DNA from: JBBSUQ01 sp964389755
GTDB taxonomy: Bacteria; Bacteroidota; Bacteroidia; Flavobacteriales_D; Crocinitomicaceae
Assembly (NCBI GenBank): GCA_964389755.1
Contig: CAYMEW010000001.1
Location: 124,001-188,000 of the forward strand
Direction: 5' to 3'
DNA: 64,000 nt
A model generated the notes under the pieces. That model had not been told where the DNA came from. It did not search any database and was given only the letters and a program-made list of their open reading frames with translations. Below are positions 33,807 through 42,120 of the stretch, piece by piece; the stretch's first letter is position 1; each line of letters starts with the position of its first letter. The position numbers and the translations under genes are program-made.

Positions 33807-36635
33807 TCAGCAATACATACAAAACGAAAAGGCTCCGCGCTCGATGTGTTCAAACGGCTGTTCCGTATCGTAGAGGTCCGACAGGATGTTGGCGATCATT
33901 TCCGGGAAAAGCTCCATAAGTTCGTTCAGGGTGTAAGTGCCGGTCTGCATCGGGAAATGCGTGTCTCCACCCGAAATAAAGGAAACGATCTCCGTCATTT
34001 CAGGCAGGTATCCTTCGTTTCTCAGGAAAAGAAAATTGTAAAAGAAGAGCTGCAGGATGTGCTTATTATCCCGTATTGACGACAGGAAGTGATTTTCGGG
34101 ATTATCACGCGGCTTCAGGGAAACGTCTTCTGTCTTCACGACACCGGTCTTGTAGTCGATGATGCGCGTACGGTCTCCGACGAGGTCAATGCGGTCGATG
34201 TTTCCTTTGAGGCGTACTTTTTTGTGTTCACCTGCAATTTCCAGTTCTATTTCCATGGTATAGGTGCGTTCAAGGGAATGGATGAACACCGGTTCGGTCT
34301 GTTGCCGCAGGAAATCCCGTTCGGATTCGAGAAAACGTTTGGTGAGCCGTGTTGCCATTTCAAAGCTGAGCAGGTTCTTCCCTTTGTTGACGGCCTCATC
34401 GTCCTGGTCGAAAAGCGCCACGAATTTTTGCCGGAGAATGTACTGAAACTGGCGCAACATCTTTTCGATGTCTTCGACCTGCAGGGAAGGCACCGGTCCG
34501 GGTTTGCGTTCGCCGTGCTTTGTGTAGAGCGCATGCGGTTCATAGAGTACTTCAAGGGTCTCGTGGATCGCGGTACCGAAGGAATGACTGCGAATGTCTT
34601 CCTCCACGCGTTCTTCCTCGTAGAACTCGAGCACATAGCGGTAGTAAAAGTCGAGCGGGCAGTTCAGGTATTTTTTAAGCATGGAAGCCGACACGGAGTG
34701 CGCAATCATTTCATCGAGGCGTTGCAGGATCTCGGGCGTCTTTTGTTTTACGGCATGTTCCCGGGTGTTTTGCCCGGGTTCGCGCAGCGTGTAGTAATGG
34801 TGCCGCAGGTTGATCTCCGGGTTGGCGCGTGCCAGTTCGAGCTCCAGCTGAAGCAGGTAACGACTTTTTTCGTTGCTACCAACGCTTTCCTGCGCTTTGG
34901 AATAGCTTACATGGAGTTCTTTGCAGGCATGTAAAAGCCTGTAAAAGTGATGGGCGAACAGTCCCTGTTTCTCACGGGGCGTCGGCAGACCGGCGTAGCG
35001 CCTGAGGTCCATCGGGATAATTGACTGAATGGGGTTGTTGGGTGGCATTACACCTTCGTTCATCCCGACGCAGATGATGGTTTCGAAATCGAGGAGGCGC
35101 GTTTCAAGCAATCCCATGACCTGGAGTCCTTCGAGCGGATCCCCGTGATACGCCACAGCGTGGTTACTCCAGTGCTGATTGAAAAGCGAGCGGAAGGTAC
35201 GCTGCGACATGGCGGGAATCCCTTCGGAAAGGATGTTCTCAAATTCCGCCAGTGCACTGTCGAAGGCCTGTAATACGGCTTTTTCGAAGTTGAACTGTTT
35301 TCCCAGGCAACTGTAAATGAACCGGTTGGTCTCCCGAATGAGTGCTGTACCCGCGATAAAATCTTCATTCCAGCTGCGGTTCATCAGTTCGAGCAATTTA
35401 TCTGCTACCGGACCGATGCGGTTTGCCTCGTGTGCCGGGTTGATAAACAGTTTGTTGTGTCGTGCAACCCTGTTCTCCACTTCCGTCAGTCTTGCTTTTT
35501 CGGCATCGGGAAGCATGGAACTGGTGAACGGATGATTGAACACCTGGAAAAAGTCTTTGTGATACATCCCGGAAGTCCGAAATCTCCGGTGATTTTCACG
35601 GATCGAAAAGATGAGATCGACCCATGAACGCACGGGGGTATTCTTCAATGGAAGACCGAGCGTGATGTTCGCCGTGCCGATATTTGCCGGCAGGTTTCGC
35701 AGGGTGGGAACAATGAGCGTTTCGTCGGCCAGCAGGATCAGCGTTTTCCGGATCTTTTCGGGGGTAAATCCTGCGAGGAGTGTTCCGGCAATGTGCGCCT
35801 GCCCGGTTACCTGTGTACATTCATACAGGTGTACTTCCTTCGCATCCTGTGCGAGTGTATTGCGTTCGAAGGGCAGTTCTTTTACGGAAAGTTCTTTCTT
35901 AAGTTCCCGGAGGAACATTCCTGCTTCGTGTACGGGATTATCGAGGTAAAAGCGATCGGCGTTGATGAGTATGTGTCCGCGCCCCATCGTGTGCAGTTGC
36001 TTCATAATACTGATCTCGGCACGGGAAAGAGCGTTGAAGCCGGCAAAGACAAAGTGCCGGTCACGGTTACCGGCGAACACCCGGTCTATGTTTTCCGCCA
36101 GTTCTTTGAAAGCAAAGCCGGCATTGGTGCAATCCTTCAGGTCGAGGCGCTGGCGGAGTTTTTCGTAGTACACCGGCAGGCGGTCCCAGAACTGGAGGAA
36201 GCGTTCCTGGCTGGACGTCAGTGTTTCGTTTCCAAAACTCCAGTTTTCGATCTCTTTGATATCCCGCAGGTTCCGAAACAGGTCACGCGAGTCGATCAGG
36301 TAGCGGTCTATTTCATCGAAATCGGCAAGGAGCGTATTTCCCCAGGTCATGAATTCATCGAAGGAAAAGTCGATGTCAGTCTCGGCTTGTGCGAGGTGAA
36401 TTTCGAAGAGCTGCATGAGGATGCGGGTGCGGTCGATCACCGTCTTACTGCTAAGCGACGCGATCCACGCATCCATGGTAATCATTTCCGGTGCGATCAG
36501 CGGTTTTCCGTAGGCGTGAAAAAGCGAAGCGGCCAGGTGTTTCGCAGCCCGACGCGAAGGCAGTACGATCACGAGGTTTTTCAGGTCGAGGTCCTGTTCG
36601 CGGATGTATGTTGCTACCTGGTCGGTGAAGTTCAT
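33807..36635 (-). CDS. AddB/RecB-like PD-(D/E)XK nuclease protein
   Basis: The 942-residue product resembles the AddB-like proteins of Bacteroidota. The inactive helicase-like part fills most of the sequence (IVLPSRRAAKHLAASLF near the start, no Walker A lysine). The C-terminal nuclease has GTAIHETLEVLYE and then D-x-D-K-type residues in NIDRIDLVGDRTRIIDYKTG (about 806-831; DYK at 827-829) and QLFFY (862). Of the four iron-sulfur cysteines usual in AddB, one is visible in YLNCPLDFYY and two close the protein (CMYC, 939 and 942). The fourth is absent because the protein ends there. Its AddA partner is not here. It starts 1 nt after the ATPase gene. Confidence 0.85.
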   Translation of the reverse strand: MNFTDQVATYIREQDLDLKNLVIVLPSRRAAKHLAASLFHAYGKPLIAPEMITMDAWIASLSSKTVIDRTRILMQLFEIHLAQAETDIDFSFDEFMTWGNTLLADFDEIDRYLIDSRDLFRNLRDIKEIENWSFGNETLTSSQERFLQFWDRLPVYYEKLRQRLDLKDCTNAGFAFKELAENIDRVFAGNRDRHFVFAGFNALSRAEISIMKQLHTMGRGHILINADRFYLDNPVHEAGMFLRELKKELSVKELPFERNTLAQDAKEVHLYECTQVTGQAHIAGTLLAGFTPEKIRKTLILLADETLIVPTLRNLPANIGTANITLGLPLKNTPVRSWVDLIFSIRENHRRFRTSGMYHKDFFQVFNHPFTSSMLPDAEKARLTEVENRVARHNKLFINPAHEANRIGPVADKLLELMNRSWNEDFIAGTALIRETNRFIYSCLGKQFNFEKAVLQAFDSALAEFENILSEGIPAMSQRTFRSLFNQHWSNHAVAYHGDPLEGLQVMGLLETRLLDFETIICVGMNEGVMPPNNPIQSIIPMDLRRYAGLPTPREKQGLFAHHFYRLLHACKELHVSYSKAQESVGSNEKSRYLLQLELELARANPEINLRHHYYTLREPGQNTREHAVKQKTPEILQRLDEMIAHSVSASMLKKYLNCPLDFYYRYVLEFYEEERVEEDIRSHSFGTAIHETLEVLYEPHALYTKHGERKPGPVPSLQVEDIEKMLRQFQYILRQKFVALFDQDDEAVNKGKNLLSFEMATRLTKRFLESERDFLRQQTEPVFIHSLERTYTMEIELEIAGEHKKVRLKGNIDRIDLVGDRTRIIDYKTGVVKTEDVSLKPRDNPENHFLSSIRDNKHILQLFFYNFLFLRNEGYLPEMTEIVSFISGGDTHFPMQTGTYTLNELMELFPEMIANILSDLYDTEQPFEHIERGAFSFCMYC

Positions 36636-36636
36636 G

Positions 36637-37755
36637 TTATTTCCTGCTTAAAAAATTCCAGTAAGTGGCCCTGTTGAGCACGCCTGTCCGCGCTTGCGGA
36701 TACGCTTTTACGAAGGCTGCCGGGAAGCGCGGGGTCTTGCGTTTCTGCCAGTCGGCCTTGTAGGCCATGAGCTTATCGCCGTACACTTCGATGTAATCCA
36801 TTTGTTGGCGCGTATGCGTTCGCCAGAAGAATAATTCGGCTTTTGTTCCGTTGAGACGCAACCATTTTACGCGTTCAGCTACCAGCCAGTTTTTCCAGAG
36901 CACGTCCATGTCGTTGCGAAAGTTTACCGGATTGAAATTGCGGATCAGCGCATTGCGAATGCCATTATCGGTAAAGTAAACGAGGTGTCCTTTCTTGAGT
37001 TCGTAGCGATGCTCATTGTAAAAGGAGGGCAGCCTGATGAGCACGAAGGCTTTTTCAAAAAGGTCGATGTAGCGTTCGACGGTCTCATTGTCGAGGTCGC
37101 AGAGTTCCCCGATCTCGTTGTAGGAGACGGGTTCCCCGATACGGAATGCCAGTTGTTGCAACAGGCGCATAAGTTGATCGGACTTATTGATGCGCTCTGC
37201 TCCGAGTTGCGTGCGTACCACGAGTTCAAGGATCGTTTCGAGGTACCCCGGGGCGTATTCCGGCGCGGTGACAGTTCGCGCATAAGATCCGAAAATAAGC
37301 CGTTCTTCGAGCAGGCGGTCCAGTTCGGCAATTCCCTGGAAGCGTGCCAATTCCTGGAAGCAGGGCGGATACACGAACATTTCGAGTTGGTTCATGCTCA
37401 GCACTTCCTGCAGTACTTCGTCGATCTCAGGTTCGAATGAAAACGAGAGCACGAGGTTAAAGGACCGTTCGCTCACGAGCATTTCCTCGATGAATGTTTG
37501 AAGTTCGGGAATGTATTCAGCCTGGTGAATTACGGTAATGCGATTCTCAGGGATCCGTGCCGTGAGGTCTGCCGCTATTTCTGCGCGCTGTTTTTTTTCG
37601 GCCAGGTCAATGATGACGGGATCAAGTTCGGAGAGCGCGGTATTGAGGATCGTTCGTTTTCCGGATGATACGGGACCTTTAACCACAAGTAATTTGTGCG
37701 TTCGTACTTTTTCGCGAATCTCCGATTCCTGGTTCCTGGGGATGAGCATGGTCAT
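36637..37755 (-). CDS. DUF4143-type ATPase with altered P-loop
   Basis: From the ATG at 37755 the product has 372 residues. It resembles the P-loop ATPases fused to a DUF4143-type domain. The P-loop reads GPVSSGKRT (27-35), where the usual S/T after the lysine is Arg34. The sensor-like LPLSFSFEPEID region, a winged-helix-like QLAFRIGEPVSYNEIGELC (about 230-248), and a nuclease-like C-terminal half (LFFWRTHTRQQMDYIEVYGDKL) follow. The last includes D and E-x-K features found in DUF4143. An upstream TTG start (37773) would place codons inside the -7 element, so 37755 is chosen. It is cotranscribed with the AddB-like gene. Confidence 0.8.
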   Translation of the reverse strand: MTMLIPRNQESEIREKVRTHKLLVVKGPVSSGKRTILNTALSELDPVIIDLAEKKQRAEIAADLTARIPENRITVIHQAEYIPELQTFIEEMLVSERSFNLVLSFSFEPEIDEVLQEVLSMNQLEMFVYPPCFQELARFQGIAELDRLLEERLIFGSYARTVTAPEYAPGYLETILELVVRTQLGAERINKSDQLMRLLQQLAFRIGEPVSYNEIGELCDLDNETVERYIDLFEKAFVLIRLPSFYNEHRYELKKGHLVYFTDNGIRNALIRNFNPVNFRNDMDVLWKNWLVAERVKWLRLNGTKAELFFWRTHTRQQMDYIEVYGDKLMAYKADWQKRKTPRFPAAFVKAYPQARTGVLNRATYWNFLSRK

Positions 37756-37770
37756 TTCAAGTGTTTGGGA

Positions 37771-37778
37771 CAAATATA
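37771..37778 (-). promoter_or_regulatory. Bacteroidota -7 element of the ATPase/nuclease operon
   Basis: TATATTTG on the minus strand matches TAnnTTTG exactly, 16 nt before the ATG at 37755, which implies a very short leader. Confidence 0.5.
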
Positions 37779-37849
37779 CATTTTCGACGGATTATTCGTG
37801 TAAATACGTTAAAAATTGCGGTTTAATTATTCCTCCAGGAATGGTATTA

Positions 37850-37879
37850 AACAAAAACGGCCTGCCGAAGCAAGCCGTT
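37850..37879 (-). terminator. Rho-independent terminator of the FN3/T9SS gene
   Basis: On the minus strand AACGGCUUGC pairs with GCAGGCCGUU across a UUCG tetraloop, giving 10 bp with one wobble, followed by a U tract. It lies 27 nt beyond the stop codon at 37906. Confidence 0.9.
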
Positions 37880-37905
37880 CTATATTGAAAAATGTTTATT
37901 AAATC

Positions 37906-40722
37906 TTAGTTCTTCACCACACGCAGTACTTTGATACCGCTTTCTCCCGCGATGCGTACGAGGTAAACCCCGGGTTGCGCTGCGCTCAGGTCGATCGTGA
38001 AAGATTTACCGGCCTGGAAGGTTACGTTCTCCGAAAGTACTTCGGCCCCTTTCAGGTCGCTCACACGCACAACAGCCTCCATCGTGCCGTCGTAGCTGAT
38101 GTAAACAAGTCCGCCGGACGGGTTCGGGTAGAGTTTGAATCCGTCGAGGGATGTTTCATCGAGTCCGAGGCAATCCTGTAGTTGCAGTTCAACGAGGGCC
38201 GTATCCGGATCGCACACGCCGTTGTCCACGATGTAATGGAAATTGTAGTTTCCGGCGAGTTCCCCGTTAAAGGTAATGAGCGAACCGCTGATCGGGTTCC
38301 ACTGGGAGTCGTACCACTGTCCGTCCAGGTCCACTACGCCGCTGAGAGCGTCTACGAGGTTGAACGGCCCGTAATTACAGGTGGATACCGTTGATCCCTG
38401 TCCGGCACTTGCCGGCTCCACGAGTTCGAGCATGGCAACCACGGTGTCAGACGTACATACATTGGATACGATGTAGAGTGCTTCCACGGTTCCGGAAGGA
38501 AGAATCGTGGTATTGAAGAGCGAGTCGTTGTAAACTGCGAAAGGATTCGTCGCGAGGCTCCAGGCGCCGTTCTGATCTTCGATTGTTACCGCGCTGTTGA
38601 GGTCAAATGCATCTTCATCGCGGCATACCTGAGCTGATCCGCCTGTTCCGGCCATAAGTGCACAGTCGAGTACTTTTACTTCATCGAGCAGGATGTCGTT
38701 GTAGTAAGCAGAGTTCGTCGTCGTAGTCTGATCCACGATAAAGCGGACCTGGATCGTTTGCCCGGAGAATGCGCTGAGGTCAACGGTCTTTGTAACCCAG
38801 TCGGAAGAATCATCGGAGTAGGTGAATACGTTTGTCCAGCCCGAGCCATCGTTCACTTCGACATCAAGTACGCAGTTATCATCCGGGAAGTCGACGTTAT
38901 TGCTAAATACATCAAACACAAGTGTCGGTGTATTGAGTGTGGAAATGTCGATCATCGGAGAAGTGAGTGTAATATCTGCCACTTCCGGTGTGGAACCGTC
39001 CGTCCAGGCAAAAGTCCCGGCCGGTCGGCCATTGTCATAAGCTCCGTAATCCGGTGATGCGGAGAACACCCACAGTCCGTAATACGGATCAGGGTTGGAA
39101 GAGGCATTGCTCCAGCAATCCGGCAGTATGCCATTCGAGAAGGACTCGGAGAACGGCGCTACAAAAGGTGCGCATTCGGTTGTAAAGTTCGCGTATCCCG
39201 GTGACCATGCGCTCATATCTCCACCGCCGCAGTCTGCCTGCAGGTATACGTCGTATTCGGTATTCGGCATCAGCGTGTTGAGTGCGAAAGGCGGAGGGGA
39301 AGTCACGTTCACAATGGTTCCGGCACCTGTTCCGGGTGTAAAGCCCGCCGGACCGTATTCAATGTTCCATTCTGTTTCGGATCCGCTTGGGTTCCAGTCG
39401 ATGCTGGCGTCCGTATCTGTGATGTTCGAAGCGGTAATCAGCATCGGGCTCAGGCAGGAAGCCACCGGCTCGTAACGTACGATCATTTTAAGTGTATTGG
39501 CTTCGATGTAATTGTAAAGTACGTCACATCCCGGGTCTCCGTATTCGTGCCATGCACGCAGTTCGAAGTCCACGTTACCTGTCTGTTGCGCGGCAAAGGT
39601 GAGGTTGTTCCGGTCGTAGTCATAAGTTCCGGGATAATCGCCCACACCGTTAGCCAGTGTTCCTTCTCCCACTCCGGAAGCCGGAATATAGAGCATGGAA
39701 TGTTGTTCGGACATAAATGCATAGTAGTAATCCGAAGCTGTCATGGAGTATTCCACGTCTACCGTACTGATCATGAAGCCTGCGGGGATGCTTGCAGAAA
39801 GTGTGATCGGGCAACTGTTTGTACTATTGACAGTTGGTGTTGAATTGAATTCGGTCGGGATATCCCCGGCACTTGCATATTGGATGCAAAGCGCATTATT
39901 TTCACAGGAAGTAATGGAAAACGGACCCTGCCAGCTTCCGAGTGATCCTCCACCACAGTCTGACTGGATGTAGAAATCGTAGGCGGTTGTTGCCGTAAGG
40001 CTGCCCATTGTATAGGAGTTGGTCGTAGCGACATCGGCTGTTCCCGATCCCGGTGAAAATCCTGCAGGACCATATTCGATGTTCCAGCTTGTTGCTGCTC
40101 CGTTGGCTGTCCAGTTTACATCAATTGTGGAGCTTGTGATGTTCGAGAACTGGATATTGGACGGTGCGATGCAATCTACACGCTCTACTTTGATATTATC
40201 GACGATCCAGTAATAGGACCAGTCACCGGTATAGCGCATGCGCACACGGGCTGCGGTACTTCCCCCGGTAGCGGAGGTAATGTCGTAATTTGCAGAAACA
40301 ACCCCGCTAAAGTCTGTAGCACCATCGTCCACGAGGTTCCAGGTTGTTCCGTCGAATACTTCCACATACCAGTGGCTTGCGGTAAAGTTATCGTAGAAAT
40401 AATGGTCGAACGTGAGGATGTAGAAGCCGGTGCCCGAAGCATCGAAGGTGACCGATTCCAGCGCGGCTTCTTCAGCGGTTCCGTTGTTACCGTAAATATC
40501 GCTGTCAAAGATTGCAGCCGGATCACTGATCGGTGCATCTAAAGTTCGAAATCCGGGATTGTCAAAAGCCCAGACTTCACCGTCCCCGGCAATGTCATTG
40601 TTAGTCCACCCGGCAGGTGGCGTGGTGCCGGTAGTTCCTGTAAAATCTTCATCAATCAACACTTGTGATTTTGCAAAGGTTCCCAGGAACAAGCACGATG
40701 CAAATAGATAGAACTTGTTCAT
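37906..40722 (-). CDS. Large secreted protein with FN3-type domains and T9SS sorting domain
   Basis: From the ATG at 40722 the product has 938 residues. A signal peptide ends FAKSQ. An N-terminal beta-sandwich (EDFTGTTGTTPPAGW, about 25-185, choice-of-anchor/MAM-like), two fibronectin-III-like domains marked by repeated W-x-IEYGPAGF and Y-x-x-x-LQ/IQSDCGGG, a second anchor-type sandwich (ESFSNGILPDCW), and a C-terminal sorting domain (FKLYPNPSGGLVYISY to KVLRVVKN) follow. It should be exported by type IX secretion and held at the cell surface. Adhesion is a likely but unproven role. An upstream in-frame start adds a Phe/Leu-rich stretch and is not preferred. Confidence 0.9.
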   Translation of the reverse strand: MNKFYLFASCLFLGTFAKSQVLIDEDFTGTTGTTPPAGWTNNDIAGDGEVWAFDNPGFRTLDAPISDPAAIFDSDIYGNNGTAEEAALESVTFDASGTGFYILTFDHYFYDNFTASHWYVEVFDGTTWNLVDDGATDFSGVVSANYDITSATGGSTAARVRMRYTGDWSYYWIVDNIKVERVDCIAPSNIQFSNITSSTIDVNWTANGAATSWNIEYGPAGFSPGSGTADVATTNSYTMGSLTATTAYDFYIQSDCGGGSLGSWQGPFSITSCENNALCIQYASAGDIPTEFNSTPTVNSTNSCPITLSASIPAGFMISTVDVEYSMTASDYYYAFMSEQHSMLYIPASGVGEGTLANGVGDYPGTYDYDRNNLTFAAQQTGNVDFELRAWHEYGDPGCDVLYNYIEANTLKMIVRYEPVASCLSPMLITASNITDTDASIDWNPSGSETEWNIEYGPAGFTPGTGAGTIVNVTSPPPFALNTLMPNTEYDVYLQADCGGGDMSAWSPGYANFTTECAPFVAPFSESFSNGILPDCWSNASSNPDPYYGLWVFSASPDYGAYDNGRPAGTFAWTDGSTPEVADITLTSPMIDISTLNTPTLVFDVFSNNVDFPDDNCVLDVEVNDGSGWTNVFTYSDDSSDWVTKTVDLSAFSGQTIQVRFIVDQTTTTNSAYYNDILLDEVKVLDCALMAGTGGSAQVCRDEDAFDLNSAVTIEDQNGAWSLATNPFAVYNDSLFNTTILPSGTVEALYIVSNVCTSDTVVAMLELVEPASAGQGSTVSTCNYGPFNLVDALSGVVDLDGQWYDSQWNPISGSLITFNGELAGNYNFHYIVDNGVCDPDTALVELQLQDCLGLDETSLDGFKLYPNPSGGLVYISYDGTMEAVVRVSDLKGAEVLSENVTFQAGKSFTIDLSAAQPGVYLVRIAGESGIKVLRVVKN

Positions 40723-40826
40723 ATAATAAAGTATAAATAAGGTTAAACGCCGGAAATTAAACAATTTAGAGCTATTTAGCAACAGTTACCTCAACAAAAG
40801 ACACCGTTTCGAAAACGAACCGGTTC

Positions 40827-42032
40827 TCAGGGAATGAGTTTAAAGCGGTCAAAAAAGGCCGCGGCACGACCCGAAGCCATGAAGCGCGTACCTCCGTAAG
40901 CCGAAAGCAGGAACAGGCGTTCGCCCTGTAATACGAGTCTTTGTGCGGAAAGATTTCCGAAACGACGCGTGTACCCATTGATAATGGTCAGTGAGTCTTC
41001 TGTTAGAATCTCCACCGGGAGTTCCGGTGAGTCGATGAAGTAACTATCAACGAGTGATTCAGGATCCGTGGTGACCGCTTCGCTCAAGGTAAGCCGGTAG
41101 AAGTTCCCCTGTCCGAATTCGACATACACCAGTTTCAAATCGTCATCATTCTCCTCAATACCTGGCTTTCCGCCAAAGGTGATCTCAAAACCGGATTCGG
41201 GCGAATGATAGGTATAGCTTCGGGCTGCAAGCACGTTCTTTTTAAATGACGGACTGTCGGGTTCGCGGTTGTAGTGTACTTTGCGAAGCGTATATCCTTT
41301 GGCTCGCAATAAACTTATGACCCCGGTCTTTCCCCCGAGGTGGCCTGCGCCGACTGCACAAAAAAGCGGAGATTCCTGTTTTGACAGCAGGGAATCGAGC
41401 CTGCGCGCCATCCCGACGTTTCTTTCTGTAATGAGTTTTTCGTAAAAGTTTCCTGCACCGGCCAGCGCGGCTTTTATCGTTTCAGAGAGCGTCTCGATGT
41501 CTCCGCGCGCATAAAGGCGCATGATGTCTTCCTGGCTAATCAGTGCGAGCGACAGCCTGGACGCAGTTCCTCCGAAAGAAACTTCCGACATAAGGTTTGT
41601 CTGGAATTCGATGGTTTCGAGCGGGAAAAACTCTTTTCCGGCATTGAATGCATACTGTTCGAAATAGGCGTCTAGGAACTGTGGCATGCCGGTCTCAGCT
41701 CCGTAAGCACCGTCCGATCCATCCGAGTCACGCGCATAGATCCCGTTTTCGGTCAGTTCGACCTCCTGGCGGATGATGGGGGCGTATTGTTCTGAAAACT
41801 CGAATATGTCTGTTTCGAGCACGATCGTTTGAGCCTGATCGAGCGCCAAATAAAGGGAATCAGGAAAGTCAAAGAACTCTTTCCCGTTTTGGTGCAGGCT
41901 GCCGAACAGGTATGAATTGCGTGTAAGTCCGTTTCCACTGATCTCCCACAACAAGGCATAATCTTCATGCTGCGCGCTGACGGGTCGAAATGAAAAGAGC
42001 AGGAAAAGCAGGACGAGGTATTGCGATTGCAT
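40827..42032 (-). CDS. TraB/GumN-family protein with extra C-terminal domain
   Basis: From the ATG at 42032 the product has 401 residues. A signal peptide ends VSAQ. The TraB/GumN domain (about 25-265) has NSYLFGSLH, ETDIFEFSEQY and, near its end, CAVGAGHLGGKTGVISLLRAKGY, which holds the family's conserved GAGH. This family is often linked to Tiki-like proteases. About 130 further residues (YHSPESGFEITFGGKPG onward) form an extra domain, a beta-rich module seen in other Bacteroidota exported proteins. A TTG at 42038 is an alternative start. Its upstream neighbour's terminator separates it from the T9SS protein. Confidence 0.87.
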   Translation of the reverse strand: MQSQYLVLLFLLFSFRPVSAQHEDYALLWEISGNGLTRNSYLFGSLHQNGKEFFDFPDSLYLALDQAQTIVLETDIFEFSEQYAPIIRQEVELTENGIYARDSDGSDGAYGAETGMPQFLDAYFEQYAFNAGKEFFPLETIEFQTNLMSEVSFGGTASRLSLALISQEDIMRLYARGDIETLSETIKAALAGAGNFYEKLITERNVGMARRLDSLLSKQESPLFCAVGAGHLGGKTGVISLLRAKGYTLRKVHYNREPDSPSFKKNVLAARSYTYHSPESGFEITFGGKPGIEENDDDLKLVYVEFGQGNFYRLTLSEAVTTDPESLVDSYFIDSPELPVEILTEDSLTIINGYTRRFGNLSAQRLVLQGERLFLLSAYGGTRFMASGRAAAFFDRFKLIP

Positions 42033-42064
42033 GGTCAAAAATAGAAAAGATTCCGGATCGCCGT

Positions 42065-42098
42065 ATAAAAAAAACCGCCCACCGGCAGGCGGACGGTT
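42065..42098 (-). terminator. Rho-independent terminator of the 739-residue T9SS gene
   Basis: On the minus strand a 12-bp stem with wobbles (AAACCGUCCGCC pairing with GGUGGGCGGUUU, loop UGCC) is followed by a long U tract. It begins 22 nt past the stop at 42121. Confidence 0.92.
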
Positions 42099-42120
42099 TC
42101 CCCGTATGAGATCAGTTCAT

